From Balneola sp. (lineage in GTDB: Bacteria; Bacteroidota; Rhodothermia; Balneolales; Balneolaceae), in contig NZMW01000004.1 in the NCBI GenBank assembly GCA_002694685.1, positions 244,632 through 308,631 of the forward strand: DNA of 64,000 bases, in the 5' to 3' direction. Below, piece by piece: positions 26,009 to 35,958 of this stretch. Made by a program: the position numbers and the translations under genes. The notes under the pieces were generated by a model. The model searched no databases and was not told where the DNA came from. It worked only from the letters and a program-made list of their open reading frames with translations. Numbering within the stretch: the stretch's first letter is position 1; the number at the start of each line of letters is the position of its first letter.

Positions 26009-27358
26009 TTACTTCAACAAATCAAAAATCTTGCCGGCAAACGCTTTGGCTGCTTCGGGCGATTTCCCTTCTGAATAAATACGAATGATCGGTTCGGTGT
26101 TTGATTTCCGCAGGTGAACCCAACCTTCCGCAAAATCAATCTTTACGCCATCAATAGTGTTTGGCTTCAAACTTGAGAAATGCTCTTTTACCATTTCCAG
26201 CACTTCATCAGCATCTTTGCCCAATTCATCCAGCTGAATTTTGTTCTTGCTCATGTAATAATCAGGTAGGGTAGCGCGGTATTCTGAGGAACTCATTCCT
26301 TTTTCGGCTAATAATTGCAGGATGATTGCAATACCGGCTAAAGCATCACGGCCATAATGAAGGTCAGGGCAAATCACGCCACCATTTCCTTCTCCGCCAA
26401 TCACCGCATTTTGTTCCTGCATCACTTTCACAACATTGATCTCACCAACAGCAGAGCGATAACAGGTTTGGCCATATTCCCTTGCTACATCATCTGAAAC
26501 TCGCGAGGAAGATAGGTTCGTAGCACAAGCACCGGGATGTTTAGAAAGAATGAAATCAAATGCTGCGGCCTGTGTGTATTCTTCACCAAAAAGCTTGCCG
26601 GTATCATCTACTAATGCCAGACGGTCGGCATCGGGGTCGGTAACCACGCCTAAATCAACTTTACTCTCTTTCACCAAATCACATATTTCGGTGAGATGCT
26701 CAGGGAGAGGCTCGGGGTTATGCGGAAACAAACCATTGGGAGTGCAGTGAATTTTATGCACAGATTTTACTCCGAGCCGATCCAATAGTTGTGGAATAGC
26801 TTCGGAACCGGCACCGTTAACGGCATCTACAGCAACGGAGAAATTCTTAGCCGCTATTTCGTCTGCGTTAATATAAGGGAGCGCCAAAATCTTGTCGATG
26901 TGATGATCAAGCAGTTGATCGTCTTCACGAATCACTCCAATTTTATCATAAGGCTGATATTCAAAGGCTTCGCTTTCTGAAATTCGGATCACCTCATTAC
27001 CCTGATCGGCATCCAAAAACTCACTTTTGTTATTCAGGAGCTTCAGGGCATTCCATTGCGCGGGATTGTGACTGGCAGAGATTATAATTCCACCGGCCGC
27101 TTTATGTTTTAAAACGCCCATAGCAACCGTTGGGGTAGGCACGATGCCGACTTTAATCACATCACAGCCAACACTGGCTAATGTTGCTGCAATAATGTCT
27201 TCGCATATTTTGCCTGTCACTCGGGAATCACGGCCTAAAACTACCGTTCCTCCTTTTAGCCAGGTTCCATAAGCAGCTGTAAAGCGGGTTAAATTTTGTG
27301 GGGTGAGGTCGGTTCCGAAAATGCCCCGGATGCCCGATACTGAGATCATTAAAGCCAT
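26009..27358 (-). CDS. glmM: Phosphoglucosamine mutase / phosphomannomutase family
   Basis: A 449-residue alpha-D-phosphohexomutase. The phosphoserine loop is IISASHNPAQWNALK (Ser about residue 96), the metal site is DPDADRLALVD (about 240) and the sugar loop is GGEGNGGVI (about 326). The C-terminal phosphate-binding RKSNTEPIIRIYSE is present. Length and the GEGNGG loop favour GlmM, which isomerises glucosamine-6-phosphate for peptidoglycan, but archaeal-like phosphomannomutases share these features. It is four bases downstream of the SGNH/TPR gene. Confidence 0.85.
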   Translation of the reverse strand: MALMISVSGIRGIFGTDLTPQNLTRFTAAYGTWLKGGTVVLGRDSRVTGKICEDIIAATLASVGCDVIKVGIVPTPTVAMGVLKHKAAGGIIISASHNPAQWNALKLLNNKSEFLDADQGNEVIRISESEAFEYQPYDKIGVIREDDQLLDHHIDKILALPYINADEIAAKNFSVAVDAVNGAGSEAIPQLLDRLGVKSVHKIHCTPNGLFPHNPEPLPEHLTEICDLVKESKVDLGVVTDPDADRLALVDDTGKLFGEEYTQAAAFDFILSKHPGACATNLSSSRVSDDVAREYGQTCYRSAVGEINVVKVMQEQNAVIGGEGNGGVICPDLHYGRDALAGIAIILQLLAEKGMSSSEYRATLPDYYMSKNKIQLDELGKDADEVLEMVKEHFSSLKPNTIDGVKIDFAEGWVHLRKSNTEPIIRIYSEGKSPEAAKAFAGKIFDLLK

Positions 27359-27362
27359 TTAT

Positions 27363-29366
27363 CTAATTTCTTTTTGAATTTATAATTCCATTGAGTTGCC
27401 GTATCCATTGTTGTATACCCGGATAATTAGGACTTTTATCAGCAACCTGATTTGCTATTTCCAGCGCCTTTTCAAATTCTTGATTTGTTCCGTAGGCACC
27501 GGATAAGTTATACAACATTTGAGTGTCATCAGGATTTAATTGTCGTGATTCCTCAAGAAGTTTAATCGCAGATTCTGCATTCCCCTTTTGCAATTCTATT
27601 GACCCTAACATTTTAGTCGTGAAAGATTCTCTGGGTGCCAGTTCGTAGGCTTTTCTTAAAAAGGGTTCGGCTTCGTCAAAACGATTTCTATCGAGATAAA
27701 GCCGGGCTGCAAATACATAAGGAGAGTCATTCCAAGGCTGATTGCGGATCAAGCCATAATATTCAAGAAGTGACTTCTCAATCTGATCGGTTTGTTCGTA
27801 ATATCTGGCGAGCTTCACCTTTGAAGCATCCCAGCGTTCTTTTTTATGAACCACTCCAAAAGCAAGACTGTCGACAATCCCTTCCGGATCATAGTCAAAC
27901 TGGTAAGGTCTGGGCTGATTTTCAATAACAAAAGGGAAGCCCTGCTTTAAGGTTCTTAACCTATGATGGACGATGCGGTAGTCAAAATCACTCAAATGCA
28001 TCTCATCAAAATAATCATCGTAATCGATTTCATCTGCGTTTATAACTGCTTCATCTTCTAAATCTGAAAGCAGTGATTCAGCAAAAACTTTCCCCATTAA
28101 AAAGTAACCGGAGTGGTTGGGGTGAAGGTGTTCAAGCATCAGGTTGTTGCCAATGATTCCATCCGGTGAAGCACTTTCATAGGCTTGATGTGTTTCTACA
28201 AGCTGAACGTTTGGGAAATCTTTGGGTAAGGATTCTATAATTTCATTGATGCCTGCAGGTGCTCGAAATTTCAAACCATCGAGGTCTTTGGCGTATTCGA
28301 ATTGTTCTTTGGCAGAAGCAGTGTCGCCGGAAGTATAGGCCTGCTGAGCCTGACTAAAAATTTCATTGGCGGCCGGGAGCTCATCATCCTGGATAGACAC
28401 AAAAGGCTGCTGGTCTTTAACATTACTGGCAATGGTAGAGATGTAAACAGGAATACCCTCTGCTTCAAGTTTTTTAATGATCGCTTCCATATTGCTGCGA
28501 AACTGAATCATCGCTAATTCATACTTTGGGCCATTCAGCTCAATAGCCTGATCACTGATGATACGCTCCATCAAAGTGCCTGTTACCGGGGCTTCACTAC
28601 TTCCCAAGCTGGACAACCATTGGCCTGAACTCACAATCATTTCACGCAAAAACATAAAGGTCTTAAACCGCTGTAGTTTTAAATAAAAGCGGACGAATCC
28701 GGGAAATCCGCCCAGATTCTCATTCGAGCCGACTCCAAGAGCTCCGTAGAATTCGTTGTGGCCCGCATAAATCATAATGGCATCAGGCTGATGCTCAAGA
28801 ATTTCATCTACCTGATCAAAAAGAGTATAGCTGCTAATGGCGGAGGTCGCCACATTAACAATTTCCACATTTCGGGAGGGCATTGCATCGCTTAGGACGT
28901 CATCAACCACACGTGAAAAAGTACCGTTATAACCGAAGGGGTAACCGGCAGCACTGGAACCTCCAAGAGCAAAGACCCGGTACGCATTTTCAGGTTTGGT
29001 TTGCAGGAAAACGTCGGATGAAGGATTTGGAATGGTTTTAGTATAAAAGAAATAGCGAGCCGCAAAATTTGGATTGGGCATGTAATATTCATCGGTAGGA
29101 ATTTCAGGATCGATAAATAACTCAGTATTGCCCATGTAATTCACGCTTCGAAGCACGACTTCTAAAATCACGAAGAACAGAATGGGAATGGAAACGGTGA
29201 TCGCGTAAAAAGCCGCCTTCTTCTTGAAAGGTAAAGGCTCACTTAATTCATTTATATAAGTCTGAACTTCTTCAACATCCTGGTTGAGGTCATCCGCAAT
29301 CTCGGCAGCACTTTTCTTTTGGTGATGCTTCTTTATGTAAGCTTTGGCTTTATTACTTAGAGACAT
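27363..29366 (-). CDS. Membrane-anchored SGNH-hydrolase protein with C-terminal TPR repeats
   Basis: A 667-residue protein: a short cytoplasmic helical start, one membrane helix (about 51-70), an SGNH/GDSL hydrolase domain (about 90-425) and a TPR region (about 500-665, e.g. KALEIANQVADKSPNYPG). SGNH blocks are visible as ALGGSSAAGYP (nucleophile region), IYAGHNEFYG (block III) and LEHLHPNHSGY (block V His). It may act on acetylated or acylated envelope polymers, but the substrate is unknown. It sits between a cobalamin adenosyltransferase (2-base gap) and glmM (4-base gap), so it is in that operon. Confidence 0.75.
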   Translation of the reverse strand: MSLSNKAKAYIKKHHQKKSAAEIADDLNQDVEEVQTYINELSEPLPFKKKAAFYAITVSIPILFFVILEVVLRSVNYMGNTELFIDPEIPTDEYYMPNPNFAARYFFYTKTIPNPSSDVFLQTKPENAYRVFALGGSSAAGYPFGYNGTFSRVVDDVLSDAMPSRNVEIVNVATSAISSYTLFDQVDEILEHQPDAIMIYAGHNEFYGALGVGSNENLGGFPGFVRFYLKLQRFKTFMFLREMIVSSGQWLSSLGSSEAPVTGTLMERIISDQAIELNGPKYELAMIQFRSNMEAIIKKLEAEGIPVYISTIASNVKDQQPFVSIQDDELPAANEIFSQAQQAYTSGDTASAKEQFEYAKDLDGLKFRAPAGINEIIESLPKDFPNVQLVETHQAYESASPDGIIGNNLMLEHLHPNHSGYFLMGKVFAESLLSDLEDEAVINADEIDYDDYFDEMHLSDFDYRIVHHRLRTLKQGFPFVIENQPRPYQFDYDPEGIVDSLAFGVVHKKERWDASKVKLARYYEQTDQIEKSLLEYYGLIRNQPWNDSPYVFAARLYLDRNRFDEAEPFLRKAYELAPRESFTTKMLGSIELQKGNAESAIKLLEESRQLNPDDTQMLYNLSGAYGTNQEFEKALEIANQVADKSPNYPGIQQWIRQLNGIINSKRN

Positions 29367-29368
29367 GC

Positions 29369-29914
29369 TTATTTTTCCGGAATCCAGGTTTTCTCTTCCG
29401 TGCCGGCCTGACTGTTTTCGTAGCGGGCCAGTACAAATAGAAAATCAGAAAGGCGATTGATATACATAATTGCTACTTCAGAAATTTCCTCCTCATGTCG
29501 GCACTCAACGGTTATGCGTTCAGCTCTGCGACAAACCGTACGGGCAAAATGTAAAGTTGCTCCGGCTTGTGCTCCGCCCGGTAAAATGAAATTCTTGAGC
29601 GGCTCCAGTGTTTCTTCCATGTCATCGATGGCAGTTTCAAGAAATTTCACCTCACTTTCCCCAATTCGATTAATGCGTACTTCTTTCGTTTGTGGAGTGG
29701 CTAAATCAGCTCCAAGCACAAAAAGTTGCTGCTGTACAGTTTCAAGCAGTTCAGCTCCCTTTTTTGATATGCCAAATGATGTTGCCATTCCAAGGATGGA
29801 ATTCAATTCATCTACGGTTCCGTACGAGTCAATCCGTTTTGAGCTTTTTGAAACCCGCTGTCCGCCAAATAGTGATGTATTACCGCTGTCGCCTTTCTTG
29901 GTATAAATTTTCAT
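29369..29914 (-). CDS. Cob(I)yrinic acid a,c-diamide adenosyltransferase, PduO type
   Basis: A 181-residue ATP:corrinoid adenosyltransferase. The N-terminal ATP-binding KIYTKKGDSGNTSLFGGQRV and the helical bundle with VDELNSILGMA and FILPGGAQAGATLHFARTVCRRAER are diagnostic. It makes adenosylcobalamin from reduced cobalamin. No B12 biosynthesis cluster is present, so it may serve salvage for B12-dependent enzymes elsewhere. Confidence 0.95.
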   Translation of the reverse strand: MKIYTKKGDSGNTSLFGGQRVSKSSKRIDSYGTVDELNSILGMATSFGISKKGAELLETVQQQLFVLGADLATPQTKEVRINRIGESEVKFLETAIDDMEETLEPLKNFILPGGAQAGATLHFARTVCRRAERITVECRHEEEISEVAIMYINRLSDFLFVLARYENSQAGTEEKTWIPEK

Positions 29915-29957
29915 GACTTCCTTTTTTTAGAAAATAGGGGTTTGATAACTAAGATTC

Positions 29958-30572
29958 TTAGTCGGCTATAAAATGCTCTTCAAGTTTTTTGAACGTAATA
30001 TTTAAGTGCTCCAATCCTTCCACTTCTCTTTCAAAATAAAGGGCTGATTTCTTGGGGCAAGCCACTTTTAAGGTGATACTTTCCAAATATTCTGATTCTA
30101 AAATCTCCAGATCGTAGTCATTTTTCAGTTTTTGAATGGTATTCTCTTCCGGATAGGGATAGTTGATTTCAAAGAGTTGTACCGGTTTAATAGAAACTAA
30201 AGATGCTTTTTCTAAACATGACTGAGCTCCCAAGCCATATGCTTCAATTAGTCCCGATTTACCGAGCTTGGTTCCGCCGTAATAGCGAACGACGACAACC
30301 CCGGCATTCACCACTTCAAAAGATTTAAGCTGATTTAGGATAGGGAGTCCGGCTGAACCGGAAGGCTCGCCATCATCTGAACTGAACTCTTTAGGTTGAG
30401 CCGGGTTGATTCGCCAGCCATAGCAATGGTGGGTAGCATCCGGGTATTTCGATTTGAGCTTATCAAGTTCGGCAGCAAAAGCTTCTTCTGAGTCAGCCGG
30501 GAATAAATAGCCGAGAAACTTCGATCCTCGCTCACGAAAACTGCTTTCGTATGATTTTTTTATGGTAAACAT
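29958..30572 (-). CDS. YigZ/IMPACT family protein
   Basis: A 204-residue protein of the UPF0029/IMPACT family. Markers include the start FTIKKSYESSFRERGSKFLG, the DATHHCYGWRI segment, the SSDDGEPSGSAGLPIL stretch and VVVVRYYGGTKLGKSGLIEAY. A C-terminal DUF1949-like domain follows (about 135-204). A link to translation or proteolysis control has been proposed for the family; no specific role is visible here. It is the first gene of the leftward run ending with glmM. Confidence 0.92.
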   Translation of the reverse strand: MFTIKKSYESSFRERGSKFLGYLFPADSEEAFAAELDKLKSKYPDATHHCYGWRINPAQPKEFSSDDGEPSGSAGLPILNQLKSFEVVNAGVVVVRYYGGTKLGKSGLIEAYGLGAQSCLEKASLVSIKPVQLFEINYPYPEENTIQKLKNDYDLEILESEYLESITLKVACPKKSALYFEREVEGLEHLNITFKKLEEHFIAD

Positions 30573-30869
30573 GAAATCCTATTTAGAGGAAAACAAAGGT
30601 AGCAGGAGTAGCGACTAAAATCATATTTGTTAAAAAAGATTCTTCCCGGCCACTTCACATCAAGCCAAACGAATGCGCTAATTGGTATTAGAGAAATTGT
30701 GTTGCAAGGTCTAAGCTATTTAGAAGGAATCTGCCTTGTTATTCAGAGCGGAAAAAGCGATTTTCACGGCGCAGTGGAAACAATCCTGATTTTCAATATA
30801 ATCTGAAACTAACAGGGTTTGAAAGCTGTTTTTGATAACACAATTTGAAATTATCTAAGACGTAAGTAC
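30573..30869. other. Divergent promoter region of yigZ and sdhC
   Basis: A 297-bp divergent intergenic space. It must hold promoters for the yigZ run (leftward) and sdhCAB (rightward). I see no ORF, RNA gene, strong hairpin or convincing promoter hexamers; the 60 bases before sdhC are AT-rich (TTTTTGATAACACAATTTG), which fits a promoter. Confidence 0.4.
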
Positions 30870-31589
30870 ATGCCTTCTCTTAAAAAAGCACTGAATTCTC
30901 AGGTAGGCCGAAAAATAATGACCGGTATCACTGGTATTGGTCTTATGATTTTCTTAATCGGTCACCTGGGTGGTAACCTGACAATTTTTGGAGGCCCGGA
31001 AGCTTTCAATGTTTACACTTACACTCTCGAAAGTCTGGGACCTCTTCTATATGTAATTGAAGCTGGTTTAGTTTTCTTCTTTTTGTATCACGCTATTTTA
31101 GGTATTTCAATTTGGCGTCAGCGTAAGAAAGCCCGAAAAGAAGGGTATGACAGATATCAAACTAAAGGCGGGCCGAGTCATCAGTCCCTGGCTTCTAAAA
31201 GTATGATCTGGACGGGGACTATAATCCTGGTGTTTTTAGTATTTCACATCATGCACTTCAAATATGGACTTTTCAGCCCTGATGAAGGCACCACTATTCT
31301 AGAATCAGCAGGCGGAGTTGAAGGCAGAGACTTACGAGCTTTAATTATTGCTGAGTTCCAAAAGCCGTTAATCGTATTTGGATACATTGCGGTTTTAGCA
31401 ATGGTCATATTGCATCTGTCACATGGTGCATGGAGTGCATTCACTTCCTTGGGAATGAAGCATAATGATACTTCTAAGAAAGTTCAGATCGGAGCTTACA
31501 TCTTTGCAATCGTGTTGATGTTGGGCTTCATTTTTATCCCGCTGTACATTTTCCTTACCGGCGGACAGGGTTCACTAATCGCATACTAA
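30870..31589 (+). CDS. sdhC: Succinate dehydrogenase cytochrome b subunit
   Basis: A 239-residue membrane subunit with five predicted helices and conserved His for haem (e.g. LIGHLGGN, YHAILGI, FHIMHFKYG, LHLSHGAWSAF). This is the fused diheme cytochrome b of type B succinate:quinone reductases, so no separate sdhD is expected. It anchors SdhA and SdhB at the inner membrane and passes electrons to menaquinone. It is the first gene of sdhCAB. Confidence 0.94.
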   Translation: MPSLKKALNSQVGRKIMTGITGIGLMIFLIGHLGGNLTIFGGPEAFNVYTYTLESLGPLLYVIEAGLVFFFLYHAILGISIWRQRKKARKEGYDRYQTKGGPSHQSLASKSMIWTGTIILVFLVFHIMHFKYGLFSPDEGTTILESAGGVEGRDLRALIIAEFQKPLIVFGYIAVLAMVILHLSHGAWSAFTSLGMKHNDTSKKVQIGAYIFAIVLMLGFIFIPLYIFLTGGQGSLIAY

Positions 31590-31623
31590 GAGATTAAAGA
31601 TTTAAGACTATAGATTTAGGATT

Positions 31624-33546
31624 ATGAAATTAGATTCAAAAGTACCAGGCGGACCGTTAGAAGAGAAGTGGGATAAGCACATCAAAGATATCAAATTGGT
31701 GGCCCCAAATAACAAGCGGAAATACGAAGTTATTGTAGTCGGTACCGGACTAGCCGGTGGAGCTGCTGCAGCCAGTTTTGCAGAGCTTGGTTATAATGTA
31801 AGAAGCTTCTGTATACAGGATTCAGCCCGGCGTGCGCACAGTATTGCAGCTCAGGGTGGGATCAACGCAGCTAAAAACTATCCGAATGATGGAGATAGTA
31901 TTTGGCGCCTTTTCTACGATACGATCAAAGGCGGTGACTATCGCTCAAGAGAGGCGAATGTATATCGACTGTCTCAAGTCTCAAACGAAATTATTGACCA
32001 AGCTGTAGCTCAGGGTGTGCCCTTTGCTCGTGAGTATAGTGGATTGCTAGCCAATCGTTCTTTTGGTGGAGCTCAGGTATCGAGAACTTTTTATGCACGT
32101 GGACAAACAGGTCAGCAGCTTCTTTTAGGTGCTTACCAAGCCATGATGCGACAGGTTCACAATGGGAATATCAAATACCATCCGCGCCACGAGATGCTGG
32201 ATGTGGTTGTGATTGACGGCGAAGCTCGAGGAATTATAACTCGTGACTTAGTTTCCGGTGAGCTGAATCGCTGGGAGGCAGATGCCGTAGTTCTAGCAAC
32301 AGGCGGTTATGGAAACGTATTTTATCTTTCCACGAATGCTAAAAATTCAAACGTAACGGCTGCCTGGCGAGCTCACAAACGTGGAGCTGCTTTTGCAAAT
32401 CCTTGTTATGTGCAGGTTCACCCAACTTGTATTCCGGTTTCCGGTGACTATCAATCCAAGCTGACACTTATGAGTGAAAGTTTGAGAAATGATGGTCGTG
32501 TGTGGGTTCCGAAGAAAAAAGGGGATGACCGACATCCGAATGATATTCCCGAAGAGGAAAGATATTATTATCTCGAGGAGCGTTACCCAAGTTTTGGTAA
32601 CCTGGTACCGCGTGATGTGGCATCCAGAAATGCTAAAAATGTTTGTGATGACGGACTTGGAGTGGGAGAAACAGGCTTAGCTGTTTATCTCGATTTCCGG
32701 GATGCGATTAAGCGTGACGGAAAAGAATCTATTGAATCCCGCTACGGAAACCTCTTTGAGATGTATGAGAACATCGCCGGAGAGAATCCTTACGAACAAC
32801 CAATGAAGATATTTCCGGCTGTTCATTATACAATGGGCGGTCTTTGGGTTGATTACAATCTCCAGACATCTATTCCGGGACTTTTTGCGGCCGGAGAAGC
32901 AAACTTTTCTGATCATGGAGCAAACCGGCTTGGAGCAAGTGCTTTGATGCAAGGTCTTTCTGACGGTTACTTTGTATTGCCATACACCATCGGAAATTAT
33001 CTGGCTGATAAAGAGCCGGGTAAACGCTATGGAACTGATCATGAAGAATTTGCCAAAGTTGAGAATGAAGCTCAATCTCAAATTGACAAGCTTCTGAATG
33101 TGAATGGAAACAAGACTATTGTTCAGTTTCACAGAGAACTTGGCAAGATTGTTTGGGACCGTATTGGTATAGCACGAAACGAAGAAGGATTGAAATCAGC
33201 AATCGAGGATATTCGTGCTCTCAGAGAAGAATTCTGGGAGAATGTATACGTACCGGGTGAGAAAAATAATTATAACAAGTATCTCGAATTTGCGGGACGT
33301 GTTGCCGATTTCTTCGAACTTGCTGAGTTGATGGCAGTTGATGCCCTCGACCGTGAAGAATCTGCTGGTTGTCACCTCAGAGAAGAGTATCAAACAGAAG
33401 AAGGAGAAGCCTTAAGGAATGATGAAGATTATTCCTACGTAGCAGCTTGGGAATACAAAGGTGTTAACGGTAAGCTGGAAGAAACCCTTCACAAAGAAAA
33501 TCTTGAATTTGAATTCGTTGAGCTAAAACAACGTAGTTACAAATAA
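31624..33546 (+). CDS. sdhA: Succinate dehydrogenase flavoprotein subunit
   Basis: A 640-residue flavoprotein with the FAD-binding [19 protein letters not shown] (about residues 38-56), the FAD-linkage region [16 protein letters not shown], the active-site motif HPTCIP and the [11 protein letters not shown] segment. It oxidises succinate to fumarate on the cytoplasmic face. Its gene lies 34 bp after sdhC and 10 bp before sdhB, as expected for sdhCAB. Type B enzymes can also run as fumarate reductase. Confidence 0.96.
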   Translation: MKLDSKVPGGPLEEKWDKHIKDIKLVAPNNKRKYEVIVVGTGLAGGAAAASFAELGYNVRSFCIQDSARRAHSIAAQGGINAAKNYPNDGDSIWRLFYDTIKGGDYRSREANVYRLSQVSNEIIDQAVAQGVPFAREYSGLLANRSFGGAQVSRTFYARGQTGQQLLLGAYQAMMRQVHNGNIKYHPRHEMLDVVVIDGEARGIITRDLVSGELNRWEADAVVLATGGYGNVFYLSTNAKNSNVTAAWRAHKRGAAFANPCYVQVHPTCIPVSGDYQSKLTLMSESLRNDGRVWVPKKKGDDRHPNDIPEEERYYYLEERYPSFGNLVPRDVASRNAKNVCDDGLGVGETGLAVYLDFRDAIKRDGKESIESRYGNLFEMYENIAGENPYEQPMKIFPAVHYTMGGLWVDYNLQTSIPGLFAAGEANFSDHGANRLGASALMQGLSDGYFVLPYTIGNYLADKEPGKRYGTDHEEFAKVENEAQSQIDKLLNVNGNKTIVQFHRELGKIVWDRIGIARNEEGLKSAIEDIRALREEFWENVYVPGEKNNYNKYLEFAGRVADFFELAELMAVDALDREESAGCHLREEYQTEEGEALRNDEDYSYVAAWEYKGVNGKLEETLHKENLEFEFVELKQRSYK

Positions 33547-33556
33547 GGAAGACATT

Positions 33557-34315
33557 ATGAGCAAAGAAATGACTATTCATTTAAAATACTGGAAACAAGA
33601 TGGGCCGCAGGCTCAGGGCTATTTCGAAGAATATACGCTCGACAATGTGAACGAGCATATGTCTTTCCTTGAAATGCTGGACGTGCTTAACGAAGAGCTT
33701 ATGCTGGACGGCAAAGAGCCTGTTGAATTCGATTATGATTGCCGCGAGGGTATTTGCGGCTCTTGTAATTTGGTGATCAATGGACAAGCTCATGGACCAA
33801 AAGCTAAAGTTGCTGCTTGTCAGTTGCACATGAGAAATTATAACGACGGTGACAGTGTAACTATCGAGCCACCCAGAGCTACAGCCTTCCCTGTGATTAA
33901 GGATTTGGTTGTTGACCGAAGTGCTTTCGACCGCATTATTGAGGCTGGTGGATATGTTTCAGTGAAAACTGGATCGGCAATTGAGGCAAACGCCATTCCT
34001 ATAGAGAAAGAAAAATCGGATGCGGCTTTTGATTACGCTACCTGTATTGGTTGTGGAGCTTGTGTTGCCGCTTGTCCAAATGCTTCGGCATCCTTGTTTA
34101 CCGGCGCCAAGATTGCTCACCTTAACAAACTACCGCAGGGCGAAGTTGAACGACAAGATCGGGTGGTGAATATGGTTGACCAAATGCAGGAAGAAGGCTT
34201 TGGAGACTGCTCCAACTATGCAGAGTGTGAAGCCGTTTGTCCGGTGGGAATTTCGATTTCAGCAATCGCTGAAATGAGAAGAGATTACATGAAAGCAATG
34301 GTAAGCGGTAACTAA
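33557..34315 (+). CDS. sdhB: Succinate dehydrogenase iron-sulfur subunit
   Basis: A 252-residue iron-sulfur protein. The [2Fe-2S] site is CREGICGSC (about residues 58-66), and the [4Fe-4S]/[3Fe-4S] ligands lie in [13 protein letters not shown] (about 164-176) and [13 protein letters not shown] (about 221-233). It carries electrons from SdhA to the cytochrome b. It is the last gene of sdhCAB; an AGGAAG sequence precedes its ATG, and a strong terminator follows its stop. Confidence 0.96.
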   Translation: MSKEMTIHLKYWKQDGPQAQGYFEEYTLDNVNEHMSFLEMLDVLNEELMLDGKEPVEFDYDCREGICGSCNLVINGQAHGPKAKVAACQLHMRNYNDGDSVTIEPPRATAFPVIKDLVVDRSAFDRIIEAGGYVSVKTGSAIEANAIPIEKEKSDAAFDYATCIGCGACVAACPNASASLFTGAKIAHLNKLPQGEVERQDRVVNMVDQMQEEGFGDCSNYAECEAVCPVGISISAIAEMRRDYMKAMVSGN

Positions 34316-34342
34316 TTCTCCGTTTTACCCTATTTAGAAATT

Positions 34343-34373
34343 AAAGGCTGACTCGTTTGAGTTGGCCTTTTTT
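34343..34373 (+). terminator. Rho-independent terminator of sdhCAB
   Basis: A 12-bp stem (34343-34354 with 34359-34370, including two G-T pairs) with a GTTT loop is followed by TTT, so the run is T6 counted with the stem. It lies 28 bp after the sdhB stop. This is a textbook intrinsic terminator. Confidence 0.9.
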
Positions 34374-34507
34374 GTTTTGGGTGAAATTCAATTTTTAGAC
34401 TTGTCATCCTCATAGAAGTTAGATAATTCAGTGACACTATTGTTAGTTAACGCATCTTAGTTATCCTGAGAGATTAAATATTTATCCTTAAGGGCTTATC
34501 AAGCATC

Positions 34508-34640
34508 CCGACCTCTTCTGTCTTCTCCTTCGCAAGGAGAAGGACGTGTTTATAGGGTCTCTATACGTTAACTAGGCATAAATACTATGAATAGGCTAGG
34601 ACAAATCTCTCCTTGAGAAGGAGAGATTTAGAGAGGTCGG
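34508..34640. repeat. MITE-like double-hairpin element (family B), copy 2
   Basis: Terminal inverted repeats CCGACCTCT (34508-34516) and AGAGGTCGG (34632-34640) enclose the hairpins CTTCTCCTT-CGC-AAGGAGAAG (34522-34542) and ATCTCTCCTT-GAG-AAGGAGAGAT (34605-34627). Its left 38 bases match the reverse complement of the right part of copy 1 (17010-17047) except in the hairpin loop. It lies in a 414-bp convergent gap between sdhB and an aminotransferase gene; apart from the terminator I see nothing else in that gap. Confidence 0.88.
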
Positions 34641-34729
34641 AGTATAGGGCTTGGAATAAATACCGGCTGGGGGATGACAAGTTTTCTGTTCGAATACAAA
34701 AAGATAAAACCCCAAAACTGTTTAATTAT

Positions 34730-35881
34730 CTAAAGCTCACCAAGCAACGCATCGGTCAAAGTTGCGATATCTTTTGGCGTGTTATACACATTGGGAGAAA
34801 CCCGAATAGAATCACCGCGAAAAGAGACTAAGATATTATGCTCTTCAAAGGTCTTTTTGATTCGGTCAATATCATGATTTTTGCCCAAGCGTATTCCAAA
34901 CAAATGGGAGGCACGGTAATTTTCGTCTTCAATATGGAAGCCGGCTTCGCGGAGTCTTTTAACAGAATCAGCAATCAGGTTTTTGCAGTATCCCTGAATA
35001 TTCTCAACGCCCCACTGATTCAGCTGTTGAACAGCTTTCAGCATCATGGGCACTAAAATGAAATTACTGTGTTCGCCTACTTCATACCGCAAAGCACCAG
35101 GCTGGTACTCATCATTATAGTTTACAAGATTGGCGAAATTTTCGCTTTCATAGCGGTTAATCCAGTTTTCCTCTACTGGATTTCCATCATCTAAAGCAGG
35201 TCCATAATAGGCTAGGCCGATTGAGTAGGGCCCCATCAGCCATTTGTAGCCGGCGCAGATTAAGGCATCAGGCTGAATTTCCGAGACATCAAATGGGAGT
35301 GCCCCAACCGACTGAGTTCCGTCAATAGCGAGCCAGGCGCCTACTTCATTAGTTCGTTCCCGGATCGCTTTCAAATCAAACAGGGTTCCGTCGGCCCAAT
35401 GAATATTTCCTACCGCTACGAGCTTAGTCTTTTCGTTGATGGCATCCAGAATGTTTTCATTCCAGGTTTTGCCTCTATTCTCAGTGTCTTTAGGAGGAGT
35501 AATAGTGATAATCTCGCCACCCTTTTCCTTCACAACAGATCGCCATGGGTAAACATTGCTCGGAAACTGCTCACCTACAACAACGATATTATCTCCTTCG
35601 GACAACGTTACATTATTTGCCACATTAGCCATTCCGTAGGAAACTGAAGGAATCACTACAATACGTTTTGGATCGTTGGCATTAATAAGCTTGGCATACT
35701 CTTCACGAAGGGTATCGGTCTCTCCAAAAAACTCCTCCGGTGAAATAGTGAAAGGATTCCGTTTTCGTTGAACACCGAGTAGTCCGGCCTGCTCCACGTT
35801 TTTTAGCTGTGGCGACATATACGCACAGTTCAGGTAGGTCACGGAGTTATCAAGTTGAAAGTCAGATTCTTTACAATCCAT
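34730..35881 (-). CDS. Class V aminotransferase (cysteine desulfurase-like fold)
   Basis: A 383-residue PLP enzyme. The PLP-binding Lys is in ALICAGYKWLMGPYSIG and the Asp that holds the pyridine ring is in LAIDGTQSVGALPFDV. The overall pattern resembles isopenicillin-N-epimerase-like or selenocysteine-lyase-like members. It does not show the catalytic Cys loop of true IscS/SufS enzymes, so a desulfurase role is unlikely. The substrate is unknown. It is divergent from a small GNAT gene. Confidence 0.8.
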   Translation of the reverse strand: MDCKESDFQLDNSVTYLNCAYMSPQLKNVEQAGLLGVQRKRNPFTISPEEFFGETDTLREEYAKLINANDPKRIVVIPSVSYGMANVANNVTLSEGDNIVVVGEQFPSNVYPWRSVVKEKGGEIITITPPKDTENRGKTWNENILDAINEKTKLVAVGNIHWADGTLFDLKAIRERTNEVGAWLAIDGTQSVGALPFDVSEIQPDALICAGYKWLMGPYSIGLAYYGPALDDGNPVEENWINRYESENFANLVNYNDEYQPGALRYEVGEHSNFILVPMMLKAVQQLNQWGVENIQGYCKNLIADSVKRLREAGFHIEDENYRASHLFGIRLGKNHDIDRIKKTFEEHNILVSFRGDSIRVSPNVYNTPKDIATLTDALLGEL

Positions 35882-35958
35882 AAATGGCTATTACTGTTAG
35901 TTTGATTTAGGTTAGAGAACGTCGAAATTTCAGCAATCAATTACCAAATTATTTTTAG

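Noticed and set aside
29457-29906. Plus-strand open frame of 149 codons opposite the cobalamin adenosyltransferase
   Set aside because: The composition is Ser/Cys-rich with no domain, and the opposite strand encodes a clear enzyme.
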